A DNA stretch of 64,000 bases from Pseudomonas sp. GM18. GTDB taxonomy: Bacteria > Pseudomonadota > Gammaproteobacteria > Pseudomonadales > Pseudomonadaceae. Where the stretch lies: the NCBI RefSeq assembly GCF_000282195.1, contig NZ_AKJT01000127.1:1-64000 (forward strand), in the 5' to 3' direction. The notes beneath the pieces are model-generated. The model searched no databases. It worked only from the letters and a program-made list of their open reading frames with translations, and was not told the origin of the DNA. The position numbers and the translations under genes were made by a program. Numbering within the stretch: position 1 is the stretch's first letter; every line of letters starts with the position of its first letter. This document shows positions 1 to 8,135 of this stretch, in pieces.

Positions 1-38
1 CCGGCGGTGCTGCCGGTGCCGTAACGAGTAATGCTCAT
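1..38 (-). CDS. RidA-like protein, N-terminal fragment (partial)
   Basis: Only the first dozen codons are in the window; they read MSITRYGTGSTAG. An ATG at 36-38 is preceded, on the minus strand, by a good ribosome binding site (GGAGAAACACCC). The N-terminus resembles RidA/YjgF-family imine deaminases, which often sit at the end of amino-acid ABC transporter operons in Pseudomonas. It follows the ATPase gene in the same direction with a 30-base gap. The family call rests on very few residues and on context. Confidence 0.45.
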   Translation of the reverse strand, partial: MSITRYGTGSTA

Positions 39-68
39 GGGTGTTTCTCCTGATTAAAAAGTGAATGC

Positions 69-860
69 TTAAAAACGGGTGCTCTTGAGAAATTCCGCCA
101 GTCTTGGCGACTGCGGGCGCTCGAACAATTCCTTGGGCGGCCCCTGCTCTTCGATCCGCCCCTGATTCATGAACACGATCTTGTCCGAGACCTCGAAGGC
201 AAAACGCATTTCGTGGGTCACCAGCAGCATGGTCATGCCGTCCTCGGCCAGGCCCTTGATCACGTTCAGCACTTCGCCCACCAGTTCCGGATCGAGGGCC
301 GAGGTGACTTCATCGAACAGCATCAGGCTCGGGTTCATCGCAATCGCCCGGGCAATCGCCACGCGCTGTTGCTGACCACCGGACAACTGACCGGGGTAAT
401 GATCGCGGCGCTCCAGCAGGCCAACCCGCTCCAGCCATTTTTCAGCCAGCGCCACGGCTTCATCCTTGTGCAACTTTTTGACCTTGAGCAAACCGAGGGT
501 GACGTTCTGCAATGCTGTCAGGTGCGGGAACAGATTGAATTGCTGGAAGGCCATGCCGGTCATGGCGCGATGACGGGCGATGACCTTTTCCGGGTGGCGC
601 ACGCGCTTGCCGTTGACCTCGTCATAGCCGATGGATTCACCGTCGAGCAGAATCTGCCCGCCCTGGAACTCTTCGAGCATGTTCACGCAGCGCAACAACG
701 TGGTCTTGCCCGAGCCGCTGGAGCCGATCAGCGTGACCACATTGCCGCGCTGCATGGTCAGGTCGACGCCCTTGAGCACTTCGAGCAGGCCGTATTGTTT
801 GTGCAGGCCGCGGATGTCCAGCAGCGCCTGGTTCTGGGTCGAAACTTGAGCTTGTGTCAT
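69..860 (-). CDS. Polar amino-acid ABC transporter, ATP-binding protein
   Basis: 263 aa, the usual length for a GlnQ/HisP-type ATPase that powers uptake of a polar amino acid. Walker A GSSGSGKTT is at residues 46-54, the Q-loop FQQFN near 105, the ABC signature LSGGQQQR at 159-166 and Walker B LMLFDE at 179-184, with a conserved H-loop (VTHEMRFA). Its start codon overlaps the stop of the upstream permease (ATGA), so the two are translationally coupled. It is the fourth gene of a binding protein-permease-permease-ATPase operon. The substrate cannot be read from the sequence. Confidence 0.93.
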   Translation of the reverse strand: MTQAQVSTQNQALLDIRGLHKQYGLLEVLKGVDLTMQRGNVVTLIGSSGSGKTTLLRCVNMLEEFQGGQILLDGESIGYDEVNGKRVRHPEKVIARHRAMTGMAFQQFNLFPHLTALQNVTLGLLKVKKLHKDEAVALAEKWLERVGLLERRDHYPGQLSGGQQQRVAIARAIAMNPSLMLFDEVTSALDPELVGEVLNVIKGLAEDGMTMLLVTHEMRFAFEVSDKIVFMNQGRIEEQGPPKELFERPQSPRLAEFLKSTRF

Positions 861-1519
861 GGCAAGGCCACCCGCTTTTCAATGTGCCGGCCGAGTAATT
901 CGATGGCGTAGTTGATGACGAAAAACAGCAATCCGGCGAACAGGTAAAACTCCAGGGTCATGAAGGTCCGGGCGATGATCTGTTGAGTGCTGAGCAGCAA
1001 CTCGGCAACACCGATCACCGACAACAAGGTCGACGCTTTGACGATCTCGGTGGACGAGTTGACCCAGGTCGGCAAGATCTGCCGCAACGCCTGGGGCAAC
1101 AACACATAGCCCAGCGCCTGGTAAAACGTCAGGCCGATGGCCTTGCTCGCTTCCATCTGACCGCTGGGCAGCGCTTGCAACGCACCGCGCACGATCTCGG
1201 CGACGTGGGAACCGCAAAACAGCGTCAGCCCCAACGTACCAGCCTGAAATGCGCTGATCTGCCAGCCCAGGGCTGGCGCCATGTAGAAGCAGGCCAACAC
1301 CAACACGAACACCGGTGTGCCGCGAATGATGTCGACGTAAAACCGGAACGGCGCGCGCATCCAGAACGTGCCGTAGGTAAGTACCAGGCCGGCGACAATG
1401 CCAACCAGCGTACCCAGCAAAATCGCCAGGCCCGAGCACTGCACACTGGTCAGAAAGCCCTGCCACAGCACTTCCCGCGCCACCCATAACTCATGCAACC
1501 AACTGGGGGATTCGTACAT
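857..1519 (-). CDS. Polar amino-acid ABC transporter, permease (second)
   Basis: 220 aa inner-membrane permease of the HisM/GlnP type. Several hydrophobic segments are visible (LAILLGTLVGIVAGLVL near residue 35, FVLVLACFYMAP near 90). The EAA loop that contacts the ATPase is present as EASKAIGLTFYQALGYVLLPQAL around residues 142-164. It lies 10 bases downstream of the other permease and overlaps the ATPase start, so the pair probably forms a heterodimeric membrane channel. Confidence 0.92.
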   Translation of the reverse strand: MYESPSWLHELWVAREVLWQGFLTSVQCSGLAILLGTLVGIVAGLVLTYGTFWMRAPFRFYVDIIRGTPVFVLVLACFYMAPALGWQISAFQAGTLGLTLFCGSHVAEIVRGALQALPSGQMEASKAIGLTFYQALGYVLLPQALRQILPTWVNSSTEIVKASTLLSVIGVAELLLSTQQIIARTFMTLEFYLFAGLLFFVINYAIELLGRHIEKRVALP

Positions 1520-1529
1520 GAGGGGCCTC

Positions 1530-2192
1530 CTATCGGCGGATCGCCAGACGCTGTTCGAGGTAACGCAGCATCATGGCAATGAGGTAACAGGCCGCAACAT
1601 AGAGCGCTGTGGTCACCAGCCAGGTTTCAATCACCCGGTAGCTCTCGACATTGATCTTGCGTGCGTAATAGGTCAGCTCGGGCACGGCAATCGCCGCCGC
1701 CAGCGAGGTGTCCTTGAACAGCGAAATGAAGTTGTTCGACAGCGCCGGCAGCACATTGCGCAGCATCACCGGCACGGTGACGTACGCCTTGACCTGCCAC
1801 TCGCCCAAGCCGATCGCCAACCCGGCTTCGCGTTGCCCCTTGGGAATGCTCAACAATCCGCCGCGAAACACTTCGGTCAGGTACGCCCCGGCATACAGCG
1901 ACAGGGTGATGATGAACGAGGGGATCTTGTCCAGACGAATGCCCAGGCTCGGCAACGCGAAGTAGATCAACAGAATCAACACCAGAATCGGCGTATTACG
2001 GATCACCGTCACATACACCGACGCCAGCACCCGCAACGCGCGGTGCTTCGACAACAAAGCAAACGCCATCAGCAGGCCGATCACGCAGCCGATGGCGATC
2101 GACACCAGCGCCAGCTCAAGGCCCAGACCGAGCCCCGCCAGCAAGGTGTCGAAGTCGCGCCACACGGCGGCAAAATTCAACTGATAGTTCAT
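1530..2192 (-). CDS. Polar amino-acid ABC transporter, permease (first)
   Basis: 220 aa HisQ/GlnP-type permease. It has an N-terminal hydrophobic helix (LALVSIAIGCVIGLLMAFALL), the conserved IRNTP motif near residue 63 that marks polar amino-acid permeases, and an EAA-type loop (EAGLAIGLGEWQVKAYVTVPVML). It sits between the binding-protein gene and the second permease, all on the minus strand with short gaps. It would form the transmembrane channel with the neighbouring permease. Confidence 0.92.
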   Translation of the reverse strand: MNYQLNFAAVWRDFDTLLAGLGLGLELALVSIAIGCVIGLLMAFALLSKHRALRVLASVYVTVIRNTPILVLILLIYFALPSLGIRLDKIPSFIITLSLYAGAYLTEVFRGGLLSIPKGQREAGLAIGLGEWQVKAYVTVPVMLRNVLPALSNNFISLFKDTSLAAAIAVPELTYYARKINVESYRVIETWLVTTALYVAACYLIAMMLRYLEQRLAIRR

Positions 2193-2244
2193 GGTCAGCA
2201 GTACCTTGAGCGGGGCGCGTTATCGGCACCCCGCTCTCATGGGA

Positions 2245-3093
2245 TCATTTGAATTCGACTGGAAAACCGATTGCAGGTGTAGGCAGGTCCACACCGAACC
2301 ACTGCTTGAACGACGCCGCGTAAGTCGGGAATTCAACGCCGGTCATGCCTTCATGCAGGACGGTGTTGACGAAGTTCAGCCAGTCCTGATCGCCGCGCTT
2401 GACCGCACAGGCGTAGGTTTGCGGGCTCCAGGCGTAGGTCGGGCTGCGATAACGGCCAGGGTTCTGCACCATCAGGTATTTCACCGACGACTGATCGGTG
2501 GCCGCCGCGTCGGCACGGCCGGAGTTCACCGCCTGGTACATCAGATCAACACTGTCGTACTGATCGACCTTGGCCTTGGGCAGCGCCTGATGCACCAGTT
2601 CTTCGGCATACACGTTCTGCAGCACCGCCACGGTCACGCCGTCGGCGGCGGCCTTGAGGTCTTCGATTTCCTTGTACTTGCTGTTGGCCGGCAGCAACAG
2701 GCCAACACCTTCGCGGTAGTACGGCAGCGTGAACGCGACCTGTTGGGCGCGGCTGGCGGTCACGGTGATGAACTGGCAACTCATGTCGACCTTGTCGGTC
2801 AGCAGATTCGGAATCCGCGCATCGGACGACTGCACCACGAACTCGACCTTGCTCGGGTCGTTGAACAACCCCTTGGCCACCATCCGCGCGATATCGATAT
2901 CAAAACCCTGCAACTTGCCGTCCGCTCCCTGGAAGTGCCACGGCGCATTGGTACTGCCCGTGCCCACGATCAATTTGCCACGGGCCAGCACGCTGTCGAG
3001 CTTGCTGTCCGCCGCTTGAGCGACACCCACGGCAGCGGCCGAAGCCGCGAGAACGAAAACACACGCTTTAAACAAGGAAGGTCGGCGATGCAT
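2245..3093 (-). CDS. Polar amino-acid ABC transporter, periplasmic substrate-binding protein
   Basis: About 282 aa SBP_bac_3-type binding protein. It starts with a Sec signal peptide (basic RRPSLFK, hydrophobic core, cleavage likely after AQA). The typical core is seen as GTGSTNAPWHF..LQGFDIDIARMVAK. The ATG at 3093 is chosen over an in-frame GTG at 3102 because the TGGAG Shine-Dalgarno is then eight bases away. As first gene of the operon it captures the amino acid in the periplasm. Related proteins bind amino acids such as glutamine, arginine or aspartate; the ligand here is unknown. Confidence 0.9.
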   Translation of the reverse strand: MHRRPSLFKACVFVLAASAAAVGVAQAADSKLDSVLARGKLIVGTGSTNAPWHFQGADGKLQGFDIDIARMVAKGLFNDPSKVEFVVQSSDARIPNLLTDKVDMSCQFITVTASRAQQVAFTLPYYREGVGLLLPANSKYKEIEDLKAAADGVTVAVLQNVYAEELVHQALPKAKVDQYDSVDLMYQAVNSGRADAAATDQSSVKYLMVQNPGRYRSPTYAWSPQTYACAVKRGDQDWLNFVNTVLHEGMTGVEFPTYAASFKQWFGVDLPTPAIGFPVEFK

Positions 3094-3434
3094 GGCAAGC
3101 ACTCCAGGGTCATGTTTATTCCGCTATACCGGAACATGGTATGTAACAACGGAATAGACAGCAGAAAGTGTGCCACAGGTTGTGGGCGGAATCCCGGGGG
3201 ATTTGAAAAGTGTTTTGAATCAAATGGATGCGCACAGGTGCGCAGAAGGTGTTCCGAAATGAACAGCTGAATGAGCGCTACCGTTGGCTACAGGCTGTGT
3301 GTGGTTGAGCCACATTGCAGTGCGTTGCAGGTCAAAAAGAAGCAGAGCGCACCTGTGATTTCTGACAGTAGACCCACCCACTCGCCTCCTTTAACGTCAA
3401 CAGGCCTTCGATAGTCTTTGAAAAGGAGATTTCA
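3094..3434. other. Intergenic region between the ABC importer and the thioredoxin-like gene
   Basis: About 340 bases between two divergent genes, so it should hold both promoters. I see no convincing repeat, RNA motif or small gene. A strong ribosome binding site (AAGGAG) lies at its right end just before the thioredoxin-like start. Confidence 0.5.
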
Positions 3435-3866
3435 ATGAGTTCGATGACTACCCAGCCGCCCATGGCGCCGGTCTACCGCAAGGCATTCAAAACCTGGCGC
3501 CCGGTGATCCTGTATTTCGGCAATAAAAACTGTTACGCCTGCGAAATGGCTGAGCCGGTTTTCCGTGAAATTGCCGGGAAGTACAAAGATCACGCGCACA
3601 TTTATGTGCTGAGTACGAGCGAGTCTCCTCGGCATCCGGACGTCACCGGCACCCCCACTGTGCTGTTCTACAAGGACGGAAAACTGCTGAAGAAGCTCAA
3701 GGGCATAGGCACCCGGGAAACCCTGGAAGCCGACTTCGCCAGGCATATCGGCAAGCTCAGGCCCAAACGGGCTGCCCGCAAACCCCGCCACGACGTGCCG
3801 TGGTTGCAGAAAACCCTCCAATCTTTATGCACCGCGCCTCGGGCACGGGAGCGGTTGAGCCGGTAA
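3435..3866 (+). CDS. Thioredoxin-family protein
   Basis: 143 aa. A thioredoxin fold is suggested by WRPVILYFGNKNCYACEMAEPVF, with a redox-type CxxC pair at C33 and C36 (C-Y-A-C instead of the usual C-G-P-C), followed by a conserved cis-Pro region (VTGTPTVLFYKDGK) and a C-terminal helix. There is no signal peptide, so it is probably cytoplasmic. The last 30 residues are basic (KPRHDVPWLQK, ARERLSR). A strong AAGGAG lies eight bases before the ATG. It is monocistronic; its partner is unknown. Confidence 0.85.
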   Translation: MSSMTTQPPMAPVYRKAFKTWRPVILYFGNKNCYACEMAEPVFREIAGKYKDHAHIYVLSTSESPRHPDVTGTPTVLFYKDGKLLKKLKGIGTRETLEADFARHIGKLRPKRAARKPRHDVPWLQKTLQSLCTAPRARERLSR

Positions 3867-3909
3867 ACGCAGAACCCTGTGGGAGCGTCTTAATTTACCG
3901 GCATCGCTG

Positions 3910-4314
3910 CTAATGCTTGAGCGACGCCAGTACCCGCTCGGCATTCGCACTGCAAGCCATGCCCTCGGGCCGCGCCTGGATGCTCTCGATCACCTCCAGT
4001 AACCGCGCCTTGCTCTGGGCCAGGTGCTGTTGCATCTCTTCAATCTGCTCGACCTTGCGCTCAAGGCCCGCCACCAGTTCGTCGTGCTTGAACTCACCCG
4101 TCGTGGCATCCGGCAACAGCAACTTCAGCTCTTCCAGGCTGAAACCGGCCTGTTGGGCGCACTGGATGATTTTCAGGGTTTGCAGCACTTGCGGCGGATA
4201 ACGCCGATAACCGTTGGTCTGACGCTCGACCTGACGGATAAGCCCCTGGGCCTCGTAAAACCGAATACGCGAAGCGTTAAACCCGCTCAGTTGCGCCAAT
4301 TCACCAATCTTCAT
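3910..4314 (-). CDS. MerR-family transcriptional regulator
   Basis: 134 aa. The N-terminal winged helix-turn-helix (MKIGELAQLSGFNASRIRFYE, then TNGYRRYPP) is a clear MerR DNA-binding domain. A dimerising coiled coil follows (AGLERKVEQIEEMQQHLAQSKARLLEVIESI). The ATG at 4314 is preferred over a GTG one codon upstream because GAGG is better spaced. It is divergent from the flavin oxidoreductase gene and almost surely controls it through the palindrome at 4340-4355. The C-terminus has only one cysteine and no metal-site pair, so an organic or electrophilic signal is more likely than a metal. Confidence 0.9.
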   Translation of the reverse strand: MKIGELAQLSGFNASRIRFYEAQGLIRQVERQTNGYRRYPPQVLQTLKIIQCAQQAGFSLEELKLLLPDATTGEFKHDELVAGLERKVEQIEEMQQHLAQSKARLLEVIESIQARPEGMACSANAERVLASLKH

Positions 4315-4333
4315 CACGGCCTCATTTGCACGC

Positions 4334-4364
4334 TTGACATTAAAGTTAACTTTAAGCTTAGCCT
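4334..4364 (+). promoter_or_regulatory. MerR-type promoter with operator palindrome
   Basis: A -35 element TTGACA (4334-4339) and a -10-like TAGCCT (4359-4364) are separated by 19 bases, the long spacer typical of MerR-activated promoters. The spacer contains a perfect 16-bp palindrome, TTAAAGTTAACTTTAA (4340-4355). It lies between the divergent merR-type gene and the oxidoreductase start at 4392. This fits activation by DNA untwisting by the neighbouring regulator. Confidence 0.85.
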
Positions 4365-4391
4365 CTACTCATCACTGATGAGGAGTCAAGT

Positions 4392-5615
4392 ATGTCGCCC
4401 TTCCAAACACTGAATTTGCCCAACGGCCAGACCATCGGTAATCGCATCGCCAAAGCCGCGATGGAAGAGAACCTGGCCGATACCGGGCAGGCACCTTCCG
4501 GCGAGTTGTTTCGGCTGTATCAAGCCTGGGCCGACGGCGAGGCCGGGCTGTTGCTGACCGGCAATGTGATGATCGACCGCCGTGCCATGACCGGCCCCGG
4601 TGGCGTGGTGCTGGAAGACGAGCGACACCTGGAACGCTTTCGTCAGTGGGCAACCATTGGCCGGACCGGTGGCGCGCAGTTCTGGATGCAACTCAATCAT
4701 CCCGGGCGCCAGACCATGGCCAACCTCGGCCAGCAGGCCTTGGCCCCCTCGGCGGTAGCACTGGATCTGGGTGGGTTTTCGAAGATGTTTGCCGAACCCA
4801 AACCCATGGGCGAGGACGACATTGCAGAAGTCATTCAACGCTTCGCCACCAGCGCCGCCCTGGCGGAAAAGGCCGGTTTCACCGGGGTGCAGATTCATGC
4901 CGCGCACGGTTATCTGCTTAGCCAGTTTCTGTCGCCGTTGACCAATCGCCGCACCGACCGCTGGGGTGGCTCTCTGGAAAACCGTGCGCGTTTGCTGCTG
5001 GAAGTGCTCAGCGCTGTTCGCAAATCGGTATCGCCGCAGTTTTGCGTGGCGGTGAAGCTCAATTCCGCGGACTTCCAGCGCGGCGGTTTCGACGCCGATG
5101 ACGCCCGGCAAGTAATCCAGTGGCTCAACGAGCAGCAGATTGATTTGCTCGAGCTCTCCGGCGGCAGCTACGAAGCACCGGCCATGCAAGGCGAGGCTCG
5201 CGACGGTCGGACTTTGGCGCGAGAAGCGTACTTTCTGGAAATGGCCGCCGAATTGGCCGGTGTAGCGCGCATGCCGGTGATGGTGACTGGGGGAATTCGT
5301 CGGCTGGCAATCGTCGAACAGGTGCTCGACAGCGGCATCGCCATGGCCGGCATCGGCACGGCACTGGCCATTGAACCGCAGCTGGTCAAACGCTGGCGCG
5401 AAGGCCAGAACAGCCACCCACAACTGCCACCGATTCGCTGGAAACGCAAAGCCCTGGCATCGCTGGCGAGCATGGCCGTGGTGAAGTTCCAGCTCCATCG
5501 ATTGAGCCGCGGGCGCACGCCCAGGCCGCAGGTTTCGGCGGTATGGGCATTGATCCTCGACCGGCTGTACATCGCCCGGCGTACCCGCCAGTACCGCCAG
5601 GCAATGGGCAAATAA
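4392..5615 (+). CDS. Old Yellow Enzyme-type NADH:flavin oxidoreductase
   Basis: 407 aa, FMN-dependent TIM-barrel oxidoreductase of the OYE/2,4-dienoyl-CoA reductase-like group. Visible motifs are FWMQLNHPGRQ, the catalytic-type HAAHGYLLSQFLSPLTNRR substrate/FMN site near residues 171-190, RWGGSLENR and the C-terminal FMN phosphate-binding MVTGGIRR. There is no FeS domain, so it is the short form, with an extra basic C-terminal helix of about 50 residues. It likely reduces activated alkenes such as enones, in line with control by the divergent MerR regulator, but the true substrate is unknown. Confidence 0.9.
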   Translation: MSPFQTLNLPNGQTIGNRIAKAAMEENLADTGQAPSGELFRLYQAWADGEAGLLLTGNVMIDRRAMTGPGGVVLEDERHLERFRQWATIGRTGGAQFWMQLNHPGRQTMANLGQQALAPSAVALDLGGFSKMFAEPKPMGEDDIAEVIQRFATSAALAEKAGFTGVQIHAAHGYLLSQFLSPLTNRRTDRWGGSLENRARLLLEVLSAVRKSVSPQFCVAVKLNSADFQRGGFDADDARQVIQWLNEQQIDLLELSGGSYEAPAMQGEARDGRTLAREAYFLEMAAELAGVARMPVMVTGGIRRLAIVEQVLDSGIAMAGIGTALAIEPQLVKRWREGQNSHPQLPPIRWKRKALASLASMAVVKFQLHRLSRGRTPRPQVSAVWALILDRLYIARRTRQYRQAMGK

Positions 5616-5621
5616 CCGACC

Positions 5622-5770
5622 TGTAGCAGCTGCCGAGCAGCGCGAGGCTGCGTTCGGCTGCGAAGCAGTCGTGAGTCCGGCTGACGCGGTCTGCCTGATG
5701 CACCGCAGTTTCAGGTTTTACGACTGCTGCGCAGCCGAACGCAGCCTCGCGCTGCTCGGCAGCTGCTACA
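5622..5770. repeat. REPIN: two inverted REP arms
   Basis: A near-perfect inverted repeat: left arm about 5622-5671 and right arm 5721-5770 match over about 50 bases with one mismatch, around a 49-base centre. Each arm begins TGTAGCAGCTGCCGAGC and holds smaller internal palindromes (GAGGCTGCGTTCGGCTGCG). This is the structure of Pseudomonas REP doublets. It lies between two convergent genes and may also form a transcript-end hairpin. Confidence 0.9.
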
Positions 5771-5790
5771 AAGGGTGCCCGCCGGTGTGT

Positions 5791-7437
5791 TTATCGTCCG
5801 GCAAAGCGCAGCCGCGACAACATCCGCAGGTCGCCCTCGCGGTAATAGTCATCGGTCCAGCTGTCATCCGCCGCCAACGGCCGGACCTGCTTGAGTTGCA
5901 GTTTCTTTGCGAAGTAGCGGAACCGGTAATGCTCGTAGAAGCGCAGCAGTTCCAGCCCGTAACGATCGGCCAGGTCGGTGTCGCCACGGATGATCAGGTA
6001 GTTCTCGTCGTTGCCATTGCTGGCCGCGTCACTGAGGTTGTGGCTGCCGCTGATGATGGTCGGTGAGTCGCTGGTGAAGTCGACGACGATGGCTTTGGTG
6101 TGCACCAGCAAGTTGCCCTTCTGGCCTTTCATGTTTTCCTTGAGCCAGCCTTCAAGGCCCGTGTTGAGCAACGCGGTGGCGGCGAATTCGGCGGTGCGGT
6201 CGGCGTGGAAACCGGTGATGCTGCTGACCGTGTTTTGCAGGCCGTAACGCAAGATGTCGTCGTGGGGCTGGCCGAGCAGCGCGTTGAGTATTTTGTCCGG
6301 CAAGGTGAATGCGGTGACAAACAGCAGGTCTTTTTTGGCGGCGTTGATGATCTTGATGAACTCACTCAAGTCGCCCTCGCCCGTGCGCGGTGAAAAACCG
6401 GCGAACAGCGGCTGGTCAGGCTGCATCGGATTGTGTTCCGTGAGCCAGTCCCGTGTGGCGTCGACGTCCGCCGGCGTGGCCCAGACCTGCTCGAAGGTTT
6501 GCAGATAACTGGCACCGATCCGGGCGTCGTCCAGCACATGCACGACGTTGGCCTGACGGTAAACGCCGTTGGCGGTGAAATTGGTGCTGCCGCAGAGTAC
6601 CGCTTCGGGCTGATGCTGCCCCACCGCATCGAGCCGGCTCAGGATCATGAACTTGTCGTGAAAGATGTTGTGAGTGACCCGCCCGCGCTTGTTCGCCGCC
6701 GGGATCTTTTCCAGGCTGGCTTCGTTCAGCACCGTGGTGTCTTCGCCGGGTTGGGCGTGGTACAGGACCCGAACCTTTACGCCGCGCTCGAAGGCGGCGT
6801 TCACCGCATCGACGATCACCTGCAATTGGTATTCGTAGATCGCGATGTCCAGCGCCCACTGGCCATCCACGGCACGTTCAATGAACCCCAGCAAGCGGGC
6901 GAGCAGACCATTTTCCAGCCATTGCCGTGGCGCGTCGGGCCATTCTTCGATGGGCAGTTTTTTGTTGGCGCTGAGCAGCGCATCAAGGTCGGAAAACTTG
7001 CGCTGGAATGCCTGACTGGCAGCCACCGCCCGGTTGAAAATCACGTGCTGGCCCTTGGGCAGGCCATTGTCCGTGGTGACCGTCACTTCCAGGCATTCAC
7101 CCAGTTGTGGCGCATCGGCGGTGCCGTAGGCCAGGTGAACCCGATAATGGATCGTCACACCCGGATTGACCGCGTAATCGGCCCAGCGAAATTTCTGTAG
7201 TGGCGCGGCATCGCTGGGGGTGGCGTGAAACTGGGGGAAGGTATGGGTCTTGCCGGGAAAGGTCAGGCTGTTGAACAGAAACAGCCAGGGTTTGTCGCCT
7301 TGCTGTTTTTCGATGGCAAACCCCAGCAGGCCTTTGCGGCGGGGTTCGGCCAGGTCGATGGCCAGCAGCACGCCGTTGGTGCCGGCGTAGGCTTTGACGC
7401 GAAAATCGTCCTGATCGTTGCGGGCTAGAACGCGCAT
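5791..7437 (-). CDS. Phospholipase D-like domain protein
   Basis: 548 aa with two PLD repeats. The first is HDKFMIL around residues 260-266 followed by CGSTNFT; the second is HTKAIVVDF near 447 followed by SGSHNLS. The first HxK motif has serine where the usual aspartate is expected; the second is complete. There is no signal peptide and the N-terminal 180 residues match nothing I recognise. The start has a good AGGAG and lies only 29 bases after the chlD stop, so it may be the last gene of the cobalamin operon. The substrate could be lipid or nucleic acid; it is not predictable. Confidence 0.8.
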   Translation of the reverse strand: MRVLARNDQDDFRVKAYAGTNGVLLAIDLAEPRRKGLLGFAIEKQQGDKPWLFLFNSLTFPGKTHTFPQFHATPSDAAPLQKFRWADYAVNPGVTIHYRVHLAYGTADAPQLGECLEVTVTTDNGLPKGQHVIFNRAVAASQAFQRKFSDLDALLSANKKLPIEEWPDAPRQWLENGLLARLLGFIERAVDGQWALDIAIYEYQLQVIVDAVNAAFERGVKVRVLYHAQPGEDTTVLNEASLEKIPAANKRGRVTHNIFHDKFMILSRLDAVGQHQPEAVLCGSTNFTANGVYRQANVVHVLDDARIGASYLQTFEQVWATPADVDATRDWLTEHNPMQPDQPLFAGFSPRTGEGDLSEFIKIINAAKKDLLFVTAFTLPDKILNALLGQPHDDILRYGLQNTVSSITGFHADRTAEFAATALLNTGLEGWLKENMKGQKGNLLVHTKAIVVDFTSDSPTIISGSHNLSDAASNGNDENYLIIRGDTDLADRYGLELLRFYEHYRFRYFAKKLQLKQVRPLAADDSWTDDYYREGDLRMLSRLRFAGR

Positions 7438-7466
7438 GGGTCACTCCTGTGAAGATCAAAAGATCG

Positions 7467-8129
7467 CTACAGATCATCGATATGCCGGTAATGCGTTTGC
7501 AGGTGATCTGCCAACACTTTAGCCCGCCCAAGACGAATCGGCCCGCGCTCGATGTCGATCAGCAACCCCGGGCAATCCAGCGCCGGCAACATCGACCATT
7601 CCTTCAGCCGTCCATCCGTCACCAGCAGCAACCGCTGCTGCTCTGCCGGAAAGCGCTTTTGCCGTGCCGCCAGCCAGCGCCCCGCCTCACCCAACGCAGC
7701 CAGCATCGGCGTTCCGCCGCCGGCGCCCAACCCCTCGAGCCAATCGCGCAAGCCCGCAGAAGCTTTCAACCCCTGCACCTGCCACTTCGGCAGATGACCG
7801 CTGGCGGTCAGCAAAGCCAGACGCGCACGCTGCCGATAGGCATCGTCGAACAGTTGCGCCAGCAAGCCCTTGGCATCGCTCAACGCCTGATGGCGCCGGG
7901 TCGAGGCCGAGGCATCGACGATCACCAGCCACAGTTCATGCGGGGTGCGGGTACGCAGATGGAACAAGAGGTCATCGCGTTGACGCGGTCGGCCATTGAG
8001 CAAGGTGCCGGGCCAGTTGACCGATCCGCTACGGGCGGCGTGACGCTTGCCCTGTTTACCCTGATCCAGCCGTCCTGCACGGGGTCTGGCATTCGCCCCC
8101 GCGTCTGATCGAGGGCGAATGCCTAGGGC
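7467..8129 (-). CDS. chlD: ChlD VWA segment, reached by -1 frameshift from the ATPase frame
   Basis: This reading frame has no ATG or GTG start. The only nearby start-like codon (TTG at 8003) would cut off clearly family-like sequence (GKQGKRHAARSGSVNWP). The frame is open back through the A AAA AAG slip site, and a -1 shift joins it exactly to the upstream ATPase. The segment adds about 220 residues: a basic linker and a VWA domain with the metal-ion site DASAS (D408, S410, S412 of the roughly 556-aa fusion) and a TPM motif. It would be the medium subunit of cobalt chelatase, working with CobN. Confidence 0.85.
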   Translation of the reverse strand, partial: ALGIRPRSDAGANARPRAGRLDQGKQGKRHAARSGSVNWPGTLLNGRPRQRDDLLFHLRTRTPHELWLVIVDASASTRRHQALSDAKGLLAQLFDDAYRQRARLALLTASGHLPKWQVQGLKASAGLRDWLEGLGAGGGTPMLAALGEAGRWLAARQKRFPAEQQRLLLVTDGRLKEWSMLPALDCPGLLIDIERGPIRLGRAKVLADHLQTHYRHIDDL

Positions 8130-8135
8130 TTTTTT
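8088..8135 (-). promoter_or_regulatory. Programmed -1 ribosomal frameshift signal in chlD
   Basis: On the minus strand the heptamer A AAA AAG (8135-8129) is in the correct zero frame (CCA AAA AAG CCC TAG). Five bases later a perfect 11-bp hairpin follows: GGCATTCGCCC (8123-8113) pairs with GGGCGAATGCC (8098-8088) around a 14-base loop. Without slipping, the ribosome meets the stop at 8125-8123. With a -1 slip it enters the VWA frame. The layout matches the dnaX signal, except that I see no strong upstream Shine-Dalgarno-like stimulator. Confidence 0.88.

Noticed and set aside
7467..8003. Stand-alone VWA gene starting at TTG 8003
   Set aside because: The family-like sequence continues upstream of the TTG without a stop to the slip site, so a frameshifted fusion explains the data better.
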